Assembly: GCA_030549495.1 (NCBI GenBank)
Contig: JAUIRK010000988.1
Coordinates: forward strand, 1-64,000
Length of the DNA: 64,000 nt
Origin: Nectonema munidae
Lineage: Eukaryota > Nematomorpha > Nectonematoida > Nectonematidae
Direction of reading: 5' to 3'
Made by a program: the position numbers and the translations under genes. The notes below the pieces were generated by a model. It was not told where the DNA came from. It was given only the letters and a program-made list of their open reading frames with translations, and searched no databases. Shown piece by piece: positions 25,001 through 40,600 of the stretch (position 1 is its first letter; every line of letters starts with the position of its first letter).

Positions 25001-28000
25001 CTTTATATCTTTTTTTATGAAAAACAAAATTTTATTCTGAAAAATTATGGTTTAATAAATTTAATTAATATAAGGGAAATAAATAATGAAGTACAAAAAT
25101 GAAACCAATTTTAGGGTTAGAAAATTTATCCTAATCAATGTCATAACCCCAAATTTTCCCGAATTAATAACGAACTTTCAGGTGTTTTGGGGATATTACC
25201 CGTCAACCGCTAGGCCTATCGGGAAGGAAGTGCATAGGATAAAGAGTGCTAACATTAACCATCAAATAAAATTAAAACTTTTCAATTGACTTTCTGAGAT
25301 ATAGCCATTTGAAAACGCGATCGTGATTCTGGACTTTAGACATTTATAATGCAAATATAGTCAGGAGATTGATGTATATGTCATTCCCTGTCATACTATC
25401 TCAAAAAAATTTAAGACAATTTAGATATTTTTTTGGTTCTCAGAGAAATAATAAATAACCTACACAAAAATTGTATTAGAAGTATATACGAAAGGTATTA
25501 GAAGTATATAAGAAGCCTATAGAAAGCCTTTGAAAGTCATTCTAAGCTATTAACAAAGATATACGAATAGTATTAGAAGTATATACGAAGGCTTTGAAAG
25601 TCATTCTAAGCTATTATGAAGATATACAGAATAATTTAAAAATTATGATCGGCTATAACTTTTGAATTACAAGTCCAAATTTATAATAATCAGTATCAAA
25701 ATGTTCGTCTCGACGAGATCTTTTGAATGATGGCAATTAAAAATTGATCCAACTTATTTTTTGGATTTAAAGATCCAAAGGTCTTTCTTTTATAACTTCG
25801 TAATTATAAGAGATATTCAAAATCTTATTACAGATTCGTAATCTACGCATTAAATAGGTCTAGAATCCGCTTTAAAAAGTTTAATTTTAAAAATGAAAAG
25901 GAAGATTTTTTGGAATTTGTCAAACTCGAGTTTCAAAACATCACTAGATATGACAATTCTATCAACGGATTCCGATACATCGTACTTTATTAAGTCAGAA
26001 AAGACCTATTATATGAAAAATTTGGTAAGTTTTATTTTTTTTGCCGTTTACAGGTACCGGTGGATCGCGAACGATATTAGATATGGAAAAATCATTGCAC
26101 CGTTGGAATCAGCTTCAAAAGTTATGTTAAAATGACCTATTAAATTATATTTAGCTATGGGATAAATATGAAATTTTCGAAAAAAACACTCGTCCTCCAA
26201 ATCCTTGAAAATAATAAGTTAAAAATAGGATATATTATACTGTGCAAAGCGACGGTTGTGCGAAATTGTAACTTTTTCATATATCCGTAACGTTAAATAT
26301 TTTCGTCTATAAATGGAATATCTCAAAAAGTATAATATATATTATTTGCAGATTCTGAAACCTGTTTGAAGAAATAAAGTTTTTCACCTATTCCCAGTGT
26401 GTCAATATCATAATTTTTTTAAAATTTCTATTAAACGGGAATTAAACATGATTTTCCAGTAATTTTGCCTTTATATCTTTTTTTATGAAAAACAAAATTT
26501 TATTCTGAAAAATTATGGTTTAATAAATTTAATTAATATAAGGGAAATAAATAATGAAGTACAAAAATGAAACCAATTTTAGGGTTAGAAAATTTATCCT
26601 AATCAATGTCATAACCCCAAATTTTCCCGAATTAATAACGAACTTTCAGGTGTTTTGGGGATATTACCCGTCAACCGCTAGGCCTATCGGGAAGGAAGTG
26701 CATAGGATAAAGAGTGCTAACATTAACCATCAAATAAAATTAAAACTTTTCAATTGACTTTCTGAGATATAGCCATTTGAAAACGCGATCGTGATTCTGG
26801 ACTTTAGACATTTATAATGCAAATATAGTCAGGAGATTGATGTATATGTCATTCCCTGTCATACTATCTCAAAAAAAATTTAAGACAATTTAGATATTTT
26901 TTTGGTTCTCAGAGAAATAATCAATAACCTACACAAAAATTGTATTAGAAGTATATACGAATGGTATTAGAAGTATATAAGAAGCCTATAGAAAGCCTTT
27001 GAAAGTCATTCTAAGCTATTAACAAAGATATACGAATAGTATTAGAAGTATATACGAAGGCTTTGAAAGTCATTCTAAGCTATTATGGAGATATACAGAA
27101 TAATTTAAAAATTATGATCGGCTATAACTTTTGAATTACAAGTCCAAATTTATAATAATCAGTATCAAAATGTTCGTCTCGACGAGATCTTTTGAATGAT
27201 GGCAATTAAAAATTGATCCAACTTATTTTTTGGATTTAAAGATCCAAAGGTCTTTCTTTTATAACTTCGTAATTATAAGAGATATTCAAAATCTTATTAC
27301 AGATTCGTAATCTACGCATTAAATAGGTCTAGAATCCGCTTTAAAAAGTTTAATTTTAAAAATGAAAAGGAAGATTTTTTGGGATTTGTCAAACTCGAGT
27401 TTCAAAACATCACTAGATATGACAATTCTATCAACGGATTCCGATACATCGTACTTTATTAAGTCAGAAAAGACCTATTATATGAAAAATTTGGTAAGTT
27501 TTATTTTTTTCGCCGTTTACAGGTACCGGTGGATCGCGAACGATATTAGATATGGAAAAATCATTGCACCGTTGGAATCAGCTTCAAAAGTTATGTTAAA
27601 ATGACCTATTAAATTATATTTAGCTATGGGATAAATATGAAATTTTCGAAAAAAACACTCGTCCTCCAAATCCTTGAAAATAATAAGTTAAAAATAGGAT
27701 ATATTATACTGTGCAAAGCGACGGTTGTGCGAAATTGTAACTTTTTCATATATCCGTAACGTTAAATATTTTCGTCTATAAATGGAATATCTCAAAAAGT
27801 ATAATATATATTATTTGCAGATTCTGAAACCTGTTTGAAGAAATAAAGTTTTTCACCTATTCCCAGTGTGTCAATATCATTATTTTTTAAAAATTTCTAT
27901 TAAACAGGAATTAAACATAATTTTCCAGTAATTTTGCCTTTATATCTTTTTTTATGAAAAACAAAATTTTATTCTGAAAAATTATGGTTTAATAAATTTA

Positions 28001-31000
28001 ATTAATATAAGGGAAATAAATAATGAAGTACAAAAATGAAACCAATTTTAGGGTTAGAAAATTTATCCTAATCAATGTCATAACCCCAAATTTTCCCGAA
28101 TTAATAACGAACTTTCAGGTGTTTTGGGGATATTACCCGTCAACCGCTAGGCCTATCGGGAAGGAAGTGCATAGGATAAAGAGTGCTAACATTAACCATC
28201 AAATAAAATTAAAACTTTTCAATTGACTTTCTGAGATATAGCCATTTGAAAACGCGATCGTGATTCTGGACTTTAGACATTTATAATGCAAATATAGTCA
28301 GGAGATTGATGTATATGTCATTCCCTGTCATACTATCTCAAAAAAAATTTAAGACAATTTAGATATTTTTTTGGTTCTCAGAGAAATAATCAATAACCTA
28401 CACAAAAATTGTATTAGAAGTATATACGAATGGTATTAGAAGTATATAAGAAGCCTATAGAAAGCCTTTGAAAGTCATTCTAAGCTATTAACAAAGATAT
28501 ACGAATAGTATTAGAAGTATATACGAAGGCTTTGAAAGTCATTCTAAGCTATTATGGAGATATACAGAATAATTTAAAAATTATGATCGGCTATAACTTT
28601 TGAATTACAAGTCCAAATTTATAATAATCAGTATCAAAATGTTCGTCTCGACGAGATCTTTTGAATGATGGCAATTAAAAATTGATCCAACTTATTTTTT
28701 GGATTTAAAGATCCAAAGGTCTTTCTTTTATAACTTCGTAATTATAAGAGATATTCAAAATCTTATTACAGATTCGTAATCTACGCATTAAATAGGTCTA
28801 GAATCCGCTTTAAAAAGTTTAATTTTAAAAATGAAAAGGAAGATTTTTTGGGATTTGTCAAACTCGAGTTTCAAAACATCACTAGATATGACAATTCTAT
28901 CAACGGATTCCGATACATCGTACTTTATTAAGTCAGAAAAGACCTATTATATGAAAAATTTGGTAAGTTTTAATTTTTTCGCCGTTTACAGGTACCGGTG
29001 GATCGCGAACGATATTAGATATGGAAAAATCATTGCACCGTTGGAATCAGCTTCAAAAGTTATGTTAAAATGACCTATTAAATTATATTTAGCTATGGGA
29101 TAAATATGAAATTTTCGAAAAAAACACTCGTCCTCCAAATCCTTGAAAATAATAAGTTAAAAATAGGATATATTATACTGTGCAAAGCGACGGTTGTGCG
29201 AAATTGTAACTTTTTCATATATCCGTAACGTTAAATATTTTCGTCTATAAATGGAATATCTCAAAAAGTATAATATATATTATTTGCAGATTCTGAAACC
29301 TGTTTGAAGAAATAAAGTTTTTCACCTATTCCCAGTGTGTCAATATCATTATTTTTTAAAAATTTCTATTAAACAGGAATTAAACATAATTTTCCAGTAA
29401 TTTTGCCTTTATATCTTTTTTTATGAAAAACAAAATTTTATTCTGAAAAATTATGGTTTAATAAATTTAATTAATATAAGGGAAATAAATAATGAAGTAC
29501 AAAAATGAAACCAATTTTAGGGTTAGAAAATTTATCCTAATCAATGTCATAACCCCAAATTTTCCCGAATTAATAACGAACTTTCAGGTGTTTTGGGGAT
29601 ATTACCCGTCAACCGCTAGGCCTATCGGGAAGGAAGTGCATAGGATAAAGAGTGCTAACATTAACCATCAAATAAAATTAAAACTTTTCAATTGACTTTC
29701 TGAGATATAGCCATTTGAAAACGCGATCGTGATTCTGGACTTTAGACATTTATAATGCAAATATAGTCAGGAGATTGATGTATATGTCATTCCCTGTCAT
29801 ACTATCTCAAAAAAAATTTAAGACAATTTAGATATTTTTTTGGTTCTCAGAGAAATAATCAATAACCTACACAAAAATTGTATTAGAAGTATATACGAAT
29901 GGTATTAGAAGTATATAAGAAGCCTATAGAAAGCCTTTGAAAGTCATTCTAAGCTATTAACAAAGATATACGAATAGTATTAGAAGTATATACGAAGGCT
30001 TTGAAAGTCATTCTAAGCTATTATGGAGATATACAGAATAATTTAAAAATTATGATCGGCTATAACTTTTGAATTACAAGTCCAAATTTATAATAATCAG
30101 TATCAAAATGTTCGTCTCGACGAGATCTTTTGAATGATGGCAATTAAAAATTGATCCAACTTATTTTTTGGATTTAAAGATCCAAAGGTCTTTCTTTTAT
30201 AACTTCGTAATTATAAGAGATATTCAAAATCTTATTACAGATTCGTAATCTACGCATTAAATAGGTCTAGAATCCGCTTTAAAAAGTTTAATTTTAAAAA
30301 TGAAAAGGAAGATTTTTTGGGATTTGTCAAACTCGAGTTTCAAAACATCACTAGATATGACAATTCTATCAACGGATTCCGATACATCGTACTTTATTAA
30401 GTCAGAAAAGACCTATTATATGAAAAATTTGGTAAGTTTTAATTTTTTCGCCGTTTACAGGTACCGGTGGATCGCGAACGATATTAGATATGGAAAAATC
30501 ATTGCACCGTTGGAATCAGCTTCAAAAGTTATGTTAAAATGACCTATTAAATTATATTTAGCTATGGGATAAATATGAAATTTTCGAAAAAAACACTCGT
30601 CCTCCAAATCCTTGAAAATAATAAGTTAAAAATAGGATATATTATACTGTGCAAAGCGACGGTTGTGCGAAATTGTAACTTTTTCATATATCCGTAACGT
30701 TAAATATTTTCGTCTATAAATGGAATATCTCAAAAAGTATAATATATATTATTTGCAGATTCTGAAACCTGTTTGAAGAAATAAAGTTTTTCACCTATTC
30801 CCAGTGTGTCAATATCATTATTTTTTAAAAATTTCTATTAAACAGGAATTAAACATAATTTTCCAGTAATTTTGCCTTTATATCTTTTTTTATGAAAAAC
30901 AAAATTTTATTCTGAAAAATTATGGTTTAATAAATTTAATTAATATAAGGGAAATAAATAATGAAGTACAAAAATGAAACCAATTTTAGGGTTAGAAAAT

Positions 31001-33784
31001 TTATCCTAATCAATGTCATAACCCCAAATTTTCCCGAATTAATAACGAACTTTCAGGTGTTTTGGGGATATTACCCGTCAACCGCTAGGCCTATCGGGAA
31101 GGAAGTGCATAGGATAAAGAGTGCTAACATTAACCATCAAATAAAATTAAAACTTTTCAATTGACTTTCTGAGATATAGCCATTTGAAAACGCGATCGTG
31201 ATTCTGGACTTTAGACATTTATAATGCAAATATAGTCAGGAGATTGATGTATATGTCATTCCCTGTCATACTATCTCAAAAAAAATTTAAGACAATTTAG
31301 ATATTTTTTTGGTTCTCAGAGAAATAATCAATAACCTACACAAAAATTGTATTAGAAGTATATACGAATGGTATTAGAAGTATATAAGAAGCCTATAGAA
31401 AGCCTTTGAAAGTCATTCTAAGCTATTAACAAAGATATACGAATAGTATTAGAAGTATATACGAAGGCTTTGAAAGTCATTCTAAGCTATTATGGAGATA
31501 TACAGAATAATTTAAAAATTATGATCGGCTATAACTTTTGAATTACAAGTCCAAATTTATAATAATCAGTATCAAAATGTTCGTCTCGACGAGATCTTTT
31601 GAATGATGGCAATTAAAAATTGATCCAACTTATTTTTTGGATTTAAAGATCCAAAGGTCTTTCTTTTATAACTTCGTAATTATAAGAGATATTCAAAATC
31701 TTATTACAGATTCGTAATCTACGCATTAAATAGGTCTAGAATCCGCTTTAAAAAGTTTAATTTTAAAAATGAAAAGGAAGATTTTTTGGGATTTGTCAAA
31801 CTCGAGTTTCAAAACATCACTAGATATGACAATTCTATCAACGGATTCCGATACATCGTACTTTATTAAGTCAGAAAAGACCTATTATATGAAAAATTTG
31901 GTAAGTTTTAATTTTTTCGCCGTTTACAGGTACCGGTGGATCGCGAACGATATTAGATATGGAAAAATCATTGCACCGTTGGAATCAGCTTCAAAAGTTA
32001 TGTTAAAATGACCTATTAAATTATATTTAGCTATGGGATAAATATGAAATTTTCGAAAAAAACACTCGTCCTCCAAATCCTTGAAAATAATAAGTTAAAA
32101 ATAGGATATATTATACTGTGCAAAGCGACGGTTGTGCGAAATTGTAACTTTTTCATATATCCGTAACGTTAAATATTTTCGTCTATAAATGGAATATCTC
32201 AAAAAGTATAATATATATTATTTGCAGATTCTGAAACCTGTTTGAAGAAATAAAGTTTTTCACCTATTCCCAGTGTGTCAATATCATTATTTTTTAAAAA
32301 TTTCTATTAAACAGGAATTAAACATAATTTTCCAGTAATTTTGCCTTTATATCTTTTTTTATGAAAAACAAAATTTTATTCTGAAAAATTATGGTTTAAT
32401 AAATTTAATTAATATAAGGGAAATAAATAATGAAGTACAAAAATGAAACCAATTTTAGGGTTAGAAAATTTATCCTAATCAATGTCATAACCCCAAATTT
32501 TCCCGAATTAATAACGAACTTTCAGGTGTTTTGGGGATATTACCCGTCAACCGCTAGGCCTATCGGGAAGGAAGTGCATAGGATAAAGAGTGCTAACATT
32601 AACCATCAAATAAAATTAAAACTTTTCAATTGACTTTCTGAGATATAGCCATTTGAAAACGCGATCGTGATTCTGGACTTTAGACATTTATAATGCAAAT
32701 ATAGTCAGGAGATTGATGTATATGTCATTCCCTGTCATACTATCTCAAAAAAAATTTAAGACAATTTAGATTTTTTTTTGGTTCTCAGAGAAATAATCAA
32801 TAACCTACACAAAAATTGTATTAGAAGTATATACGAATGGTATTAGAAGTATATAAGAAGCCTATAGAAAGCCTTTGAAAGTCATTCTAAGCTATTAACA
32901 AAGATATACGAATAGTATTAGAAGTATATACGAAGGCTTTGAAAGTCATTCTAAGCTATTATGGAGATATACAGAATAATTTAAAAATTATGATCGGCTA
33001 TAACTTTTGAATTACAAGTCCAAATTTATAATAATCAGTATCAAAATGTTCGTCTCGACGAGATCTTTTGAATGATGGCAATTAAAAATTGATCCAACTT
33101 ATTTTTTGGATTTAAAGATCCAAAGGTCTTTCTTTTATAACTTCGTAATTATAAGAGATATTCAAAATCTTATTACAGATTCGTAATCTACGCATTAAAT
33201 AGGTCTAGAATCCGCTTTAAAAAGTTTAATTTTAAAAATGAAAAGGAAGATTTTTTGGGATTTGTCAAACTCGAGTTTCAAAACATCACTAGATATGACA
33301 ATTCTATCAACGGATTCCGATACATCGTACTTTATTAAGTCAGAAAAGACCTATTATATGAAAAATTTGGTAAGTTTTAATTTTTTCGCCGTTTACAGGT
33401 ACCGGTGGATCGCGAACGATATTAGATATGGAAAAATCATTGCACCGTTGGAATCAGCTTCAAAAGTTATGTTAAAATGACCTATTAAATTATATTTAGC
33501 TATGGGATAAATATGAAATTTTCGAAAAAAACACTCGTCCTCCAAATCCTTGAAAATAATAAGTTAAAAATAGGATATATTATACTGTGCAAAGCGACGG
33601 TTGTGCGAAATTGTAACTTTTTCATATATCCGTAACGTTAAATATTTTCGTCTATAAATGGAATATCTCAAAAAGTATAATATATATTATTTGCAGATTC
33701 TGAAACCTGTTTGAAGAAATAAAGTTTTTCACCTATTCCCAGTGTGTCAATATCATTATTTTTTAAAAATTTCTATTAAACAGG
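19092..33784. repeat. Satellite block B1 (units 14-23)
   Basis: Units carry class-B bases: AATTAAACAT, mostly ATTATGGTTT, CCT (Pro) in the first ORF, GTCATACTATC, AAAATTGTATTAG, GATTTTTTGGG, TCAGAAAAGACC, ACCGGTGG, TTAGATATGG, GTTGGAATC, CTCGTCCTCC and TTTTCGTCTATAAA. Units 19-23 are close to identical to each other, so this is the most recently homogenised part of the array. Confidence 0.9.
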
Positions 33785-36700
33785 AATTAAACATAATTTT
33801 CCAGTAATTTTGCCTTTATATCTTTTTTTATGAAAAACAAAATTTTATTCTGAAAAATTAGGGTTTAATAAATTTAATTAATATAAGGGAAATAAATAAT
33901 GAAGTACAAAAATGAAACCAATTTTAGGGTTAGAAAATTTATCCTAATCAATGTCATAACCCCAAATTTTCCCGAATTAATAACGAACTTTCAGGTGTTT
34001 TGGGGATATTACCCGTCAACCGCTAGGCCTATCGGGAAGGAAGTGCATAGGATAAAGAGTGCTAACATTAACCATCAAATAAAATTAAAACTTTTCAATT
34101 GACTTTCTGAGATATAGCCATTTGAAAACGCGATCGTGATTCTGGACTTTAGACATTTATAATGCAAATATAGTCAGGAGATTGATGTATATGTCATTCC
34201 CTGTCATTCTATCTCAAAAAAAATTTAAGACAATTTAGATTTTTTTTGGTTCTCAGAGAAATAATCAATAACCTACACAAAAATTGTATTAGAAGTATAT
34301 ACGAATGGTATTAGAAGTATATAAGAAGCCTATAGAAAGCCTTTGAAAGTCATTCTAAGCTATTAACAAAGATATACGAATAGTATTAGAAGTATATACG
34401 AAGGCTTTGAAAGTCATTCTAAGCTATTATGGAGATATACAGAATAATTTAAAAATTATGATCGGCTATAACTTTTGAATTACAAGTCCAAATTTATAAT
34501 AATCAGTATCAAAATGTTCGTCTCGACGAGATCTTTTGAATGATGGCAATTAAAAATTGATCCAACTTATTTTTTGGATTTAAAGATCCAAAGGTCTTTC
34601 TTTTATAACTTCGTAATTATAAGAGATATTCAAAATCTTATTACAGATTCGTAATCTACGCATTAAATAGGTCTAGAATCCGCTTTAAAAAGTTTAATTT
34701 TAAAAATGAAAAGGAAGATTTTATGGGATTTGTCAAACTCGAGTTTCAAAACATCACTAGATATGACAATTCTATCAACGGATTCCGATACATCGTACTT
34801 TATTAAGTCAAAAAAGACCTATTATATTAAAAATTTGGTAAGTTTTAATTTTTTCGCCGTTTACAGGTACCAGTGGATCGCGAACGATATTAGATATGAA
34901 AAAATCATTGCACCGTTTGAATCAGCTTCAAAAGTTATGTTAAAATGACCTATTAAATTATATTTAGCTATGGGATAAATATGAAATTTTCGAAAAAAAC
35001 ACTCCTCCTCCAAATCCTTGAAAATAATAAGTTAAAAATAGGATATATTATACTGTGCAAAGCGACGGTTGTGCGAAATTGTAACTTTTTCATATATCCG
35101 TAACGTTAAATATTTTCGTCTATAAATGGAATATCTCAAAAAGTATAATATATATTATTTGCAGATTCTGAAACCTGTTTGAAGAAATAAAGTTTTTCAC
35201 CTATTCCCAGTGTGTCAATATCATTATTTTTTAAAAATTTCTATTAAACAAGAATTAACCATAATTTTCCAGTAATTTTGCCTTTATATCTTTTTTTATG
35301 AAAAACAAAATTTTATTCTGAAAAATTAGGGTTTAATAAATTTAATTAATATAAGGGAAATAAATAATGAAGTACAAAAATGAAACCAATTTTAGGGTTA
35401 GAAATTTTATCCTAATCAATGTCATAACCCCAAATTTTCCCGAATTAATAACGAAATTTCAGGTGTTTTGGGGATATTACCCGTCAACCGCTAGGCCTAT
35501 CGGAAAGGAAGTGCATAGGATAAAGAGTGCTAACATTAACCATCAAATAAAATTAAAACTTTTCAATTGACTTTCTGAGATATAGCCATTTGAAAACGCG
35601 ATCGTGATTCTGGACTTTAGACATTTATAATGCAAATATAGTCAGGAGATTGATGTATATGTCATTCCCTGTCATTCTATCTCAAAAAAAATTTAAGACA
35701 ATTTAGATATTTTTTTGGTTCTCAGAGAAATAATCAATAACCTACACAAAAATTGTATTAGAAGTATATACGAATGGTATTAGAAGTATATAAGAAGCCT
35801 ATAGAAAGCCTTTGAAAGTCATTCTAAGCTATTAACAAAGATATACGAATAGTATTAGAAGTATATACGAAGGCTTTGAAAGTCATTCTAAGCTATTATG
35901 GAGATATACAGAATAATTTAAAAATTATGATCGGCTATAACTTTTGAATTACAAGTCCAAATTTATAATAATCAGTATCAAAATGTTCGTCTCGACGAGA
36001 TCTTTTGAATGATGGCAATTAAAAATTGATCCAACTTATTTTTTGGATTTAAAGATCCAAAGGTCTTTCTTTTATAACTTCGTAATTATAAGAGATATTC
36101 AAAATCTTATTACAGATTCGTAATCTACGCATTAAATAGGTCTAGAATCCGCTTTAAAAAGTTTAATTTTAAAAATGAAAAGGAAGATTTTATGGGATTT
36201 GTCAAACTCGAGTTTCAAAACATCACTATATATGACAATTCTATCAACGGATTCCGATACATCGTACTTTATTAAGTCAAAAAAGACCTATTATATTAAA
36301 AATTTGGTAAGTTTTAATTTTTTCCGCCGTTTACAGGTACCGGTGGATCGCGAACGATATTAGATATGGAAAAATCATTGCACCGTTGGAATCAGCTTCA
36401 AATGTTATGTTAAAATGACCTATTAAATTATATTTAGCTATGGGATAAATATGAAATTTTCGAAAAAAACACTCCTCCTCCAAACCCTTGAAAATAATAA
36501 GTTAAAAATAGGATATATTATACTGTGCAAAGCGACGGTTGTGCGAAATTGTAACTTTTTCATATATCCGTAACGTTAAATATTTTCGTCTATAAATGGA
36601 ATATCTCAAAAAGTATAATATATATTATTTGCAGATTCTGAAACCTGTTTGAAGAAATAAAGTTTTTCACCTATTCCCAGTGTGTCAATATCATTATTTT

Positions 36701-37640
36701 TTAAAAATTTCTATTAAACAGGAATTAAACATAATTTTCCAGTAATTTTGCCTTTATATCTTTTTTTATGAAAAACAAAATTTTATTCTGAAAAATTAGG
36801 GTTTAATAAATTTAATTAATATAAGGGAAATAAATAATGAAGTACAAAAATGAAACCAATTTTAGGGTTAGAAAATTTATCCTAATCAATGTCATAACCC
36901 CAAATTTTCCCGAATTAATAACGAACTTTCAGGTGTTTTGGGGATATTACCCGTCAACCGCTAGGCCTATCGGGAAGGAAGTGCATAGGATAAAGAGTGC
37001 TAACATTAACCATCAAATAAAATTAAAACTTTTCAATTGACTTTCTGAGATATAGCCATTTGAAAACGCGATCGTGATTCTGGACTTTAGACATTTATAA
37101 TGCAAATATAGTCAGGAGATTGATGTATATGTCATTCCCTGTCATTCTATCTCAAAAAAAATTTAAGACAATTTAGATTTTTTTTGGTTCTCAGAGAAAT
37201 AATCAATAACCTACACAAAAATTGTATTAGAAGTATATACGAATGGTATTAGAAGTATATAAGAAGCCTATAGAAAGCCTTTGAAAGTCATTCTAAGCTA
37301 TTAACAAAGATATACGAATAGTATTAGAAGTATATACGAAGGCTTTGAAAGTCATTCTAAGCTATTATGGAGATATACAGAATAATTTAAAAATTATGAT
37401 CGGCTATAACTTTTGAATTACAAGTCCAAATTTATAATAATCAGTATCAAAATGTTCGTCTCGACGAGATCTTTTGAATGATGGCAATTAAAAATTGATC
37501 CAACTTATTTTTTGGATTTAAAGATCCAAAGGTCTTTCTTTTATAACTTCGTAATTATAAGAGATATTCAAAATCTTATTACAGATTCGTAATCTACGCA
37601 TTAAATAGGTCTAGAATCCGCTTTAAAAAGTTTAATTTTA
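33785..37640. repeat. Satellite mosaic block (units 24-26, A/B chimeras)
   Basis: A- and B-class bases alternate within single units. Unit 24 has the B-type Pro codon, but its second ORF (34,706) is class A, followed by TTAGATATG and CTCCTCCTCCAAATCC, which mix the classes. Unit 25 begins its second ORF (36,175) as class A, switches to class B at the ACCGGTGG/TTAGATATGG/GTTGGAATC stretch, then returns to class A at CTCCTCCTCC. It also has a private TTTTTTCCGCC. This is the pattern left by gene conversion or unequal crossover between classes. Confidence 0.85.
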
Positions 37641-40600
37641 AAAATGAAAAGGAAGATTTTTTGGGATTTGTCAAACTCGAGTTTCAAAACATCACTAGAT
37701 ATGACAATTCTATCAACGGATTCCGATACATCGTACTTTATTAAGTCAGAAAAGACCTATTATATGAAAAATTTGGTAAGTTTTAATTTTTTCGCCGTTT
37801 ACAGGTACCGGTGGATCGCGAACGATATTAGATATGGAAAAATCATTGCACCGTTGGAATCAGCTTCAAAAGTTATGTTAAAATGACCTATTAAATTATA
37901 TTTAGCTATGGGATAAATATGAAATTTTCGAAAAAAACACTCGTCCTCCAAATCCTTGAAAATAATAAGTTAAAAATAGGATATATTATACTGTGCAAAG
38001 CGACGGTTGTGCGAAATTGTAACTTTTTCATATATCCGTAACGTTAAATATTTTCGTCTATAAATGGAATATCTCAAAAAGTATAATATATATTATTTGC
38101 AGATTCTGAAACCTGTTTGAAGAAATAAAGTTTTTCACCTATTCCCAGTGTGTCAATATCATTATTTTTTAAAAATTTCTATTAAACAGGAATTAAACAT
38201 AATTTTCCAGTAATTTTGCCTTTATATCTTTTTTTATGAAAAACAAAATTTTATTCTGAAAAATTATGGTTTAATAAATTTAATTAATATAAGGGAAATA
38301 AATAATGAAGTACAAAAATGAAACCAATTTTAGGGTTAGAAAATTTATCCTAATCAATGTCATAACCCCAAATTTTCCCGAATTAATAACGAACTTTCAG
38401 GTGTTTTGGGGATATTACCCGTCAACCGCTAGGCCTATCGGGAAGGAAGTGCATAGGATAAAGAGTGCTAACATTAACCATCAAATAAAATTAAAACTTT
38501 TCAATTGACTTTCTGAGATATAGCCATTTGAAAACGCGATCGTGATTCTGGACTTTAGACATTTATAATGCAAATATAGTCAGGAGATTGATGTATATGT
38601 CTTTCCCTGTCATACTATCTCAAAAAAAATTTAAGACAATTTAGATATTTTTTTGGTTCTCAGAGAAATAATCAATAACCTACACAAAAATTGTATTAGA
38701 AGTATATACGAATGGTATTAGAAGTATATAAGAAGCCTATAGAAAGCCTTTGAAAGTCATTCTAAGCTATTAACAAAGATATACGAATAGTATTAGAAGT
38801 ATATACGAAGGCTTTGAAAGTCATTCTAAGCTATTATGGAGATATACAGAATAATTTAAAAATTATGATCGGCTATAACTTTTGAATTACAAGTCCAAAT
38901 TTATAATAATCAGTATCAAAATGTTCGTCTCGACGAGATCTTTTGAATGATGGCAATTAAAAATTGATCCAACTTATTTTTTGGATTTAAAGATCCAAAG
39001 GTCTTTCTTTTATAACTTCGTAATTATAAGAGATATTCAAAATCTTATTACAGATTCGTAATCTACGCATTAAATAGGTCTAGAATCCGCTTTAAAAAGT
39101 TTAATTTTAAAAATGAAAAGGAAGATTTTTTGGGATTTGTCAAACTCGAGTTTCAAAACATCACTAGATATGACAATTCTATCAACGGATTCCGATACAT
39201 CGTACTTTATTAAGTCAGAAAAGACCTATTATATGAAAAATTTGGTAAGTTTTAATTTTTTCGCCGTTTACAGGTACCGGTGGATCGCGAACGATATTAG
39301 ATATGGAAAAATCATTGCACCGTTGGAATCAGCTTCAAAAGTTATGTTAAAATGACCTATTAAATTATATTTAGCTATGGGATAAATATGAAATTTTCGA
39401 AAAAAACACTCGTCCTCCAAATCCTTGAAAATAATAAGTTAAAAATAGGATATATTATACTGTGCAAAGCGACGGTTGTGCGAAATTGTAACTTTTTCAT
39501 ATATCCGTAACGTTAAATATTTTCGTCTATAAATGGAATATCTCAAAAAGTATAATATATATTATTTGCAGATTCTGAAACCTGTTTGAAGAAATAAAGT
39601 TTTTCACCTATTCCCAGTGTGTCAATATCATTATTTTTTAAAAATTTCTATTAAACAGGAATTAAACATAATTTTCCAGTAATTTTGCCTTTATATCTTT
39701 TTTTATGAAAAACAAAATTTTATTCTGAAAAATTATGGTTTAATAAATTTAATTAATATAAGGGAAATAAATAATGAAGTACAAAAATGAAACCAATTTT
39801 AGGGTTAGAAAATTTATCCTAATCAATGTCATAACCCCAAATTTTCCCGAATTAATAACGAACTTTCAGGTGTTTTGGGGATATTACCCGTCAACCGCTA
39901 GGCCTATCGGGAAGGAAGTGCATAGGATAAAGAGTGCTAACATTAACCATCAAATAAAATTAAAACTTTTCAATTGACTTTCTGAGATATAGCCATTTGA
40001 AAACGCGATCGTGATTCTGGACTTTAGACATTTATAATGCAAATATAGTCAGGAGATTGATGTATATGTCATTCCCTGTCATACTATCTCAAAAAAAATT
40101 TAAGACAATTTAGATATTTTTTTTGGTTCTCAGAGAAATAATCAATAACCTACACAAAAATTGTATTAGAAGTATATACGAATGGTATTAGAAGTATATA
40201 AGAAGCCTATAGAAAGCCTTTGAAAGTCATTCTAAGCTATTAACAAAGATATACGAATAGTATTAGAAGTATATACGAAGGCTTTGAAAGTCATTCTAAG
40301 CTATTATGGAGATATACAGAATAATTTAAAAATTATGATCGGCTATAACTTTTGAATTACAAGTCCAAATTTATAATAATCAGTATCAAAATGTTCGTCT
40401 CGACGAGATCTTTTGAATGATGGCAATTAAAAATTGATCCAACTTATTTTTTGGATTTAAAGATCCAAAGGTCTTTCTTTTATAACTTCGTAATTATAAG
40501 AGATATTCAAAATCTTATTACAGATTCGTAATCTACGCATTAAATAGGTCTAGAATCCGCTTTAAAAAGTTTAATTTTAAAAATGAAAAGGAAGATTTTT

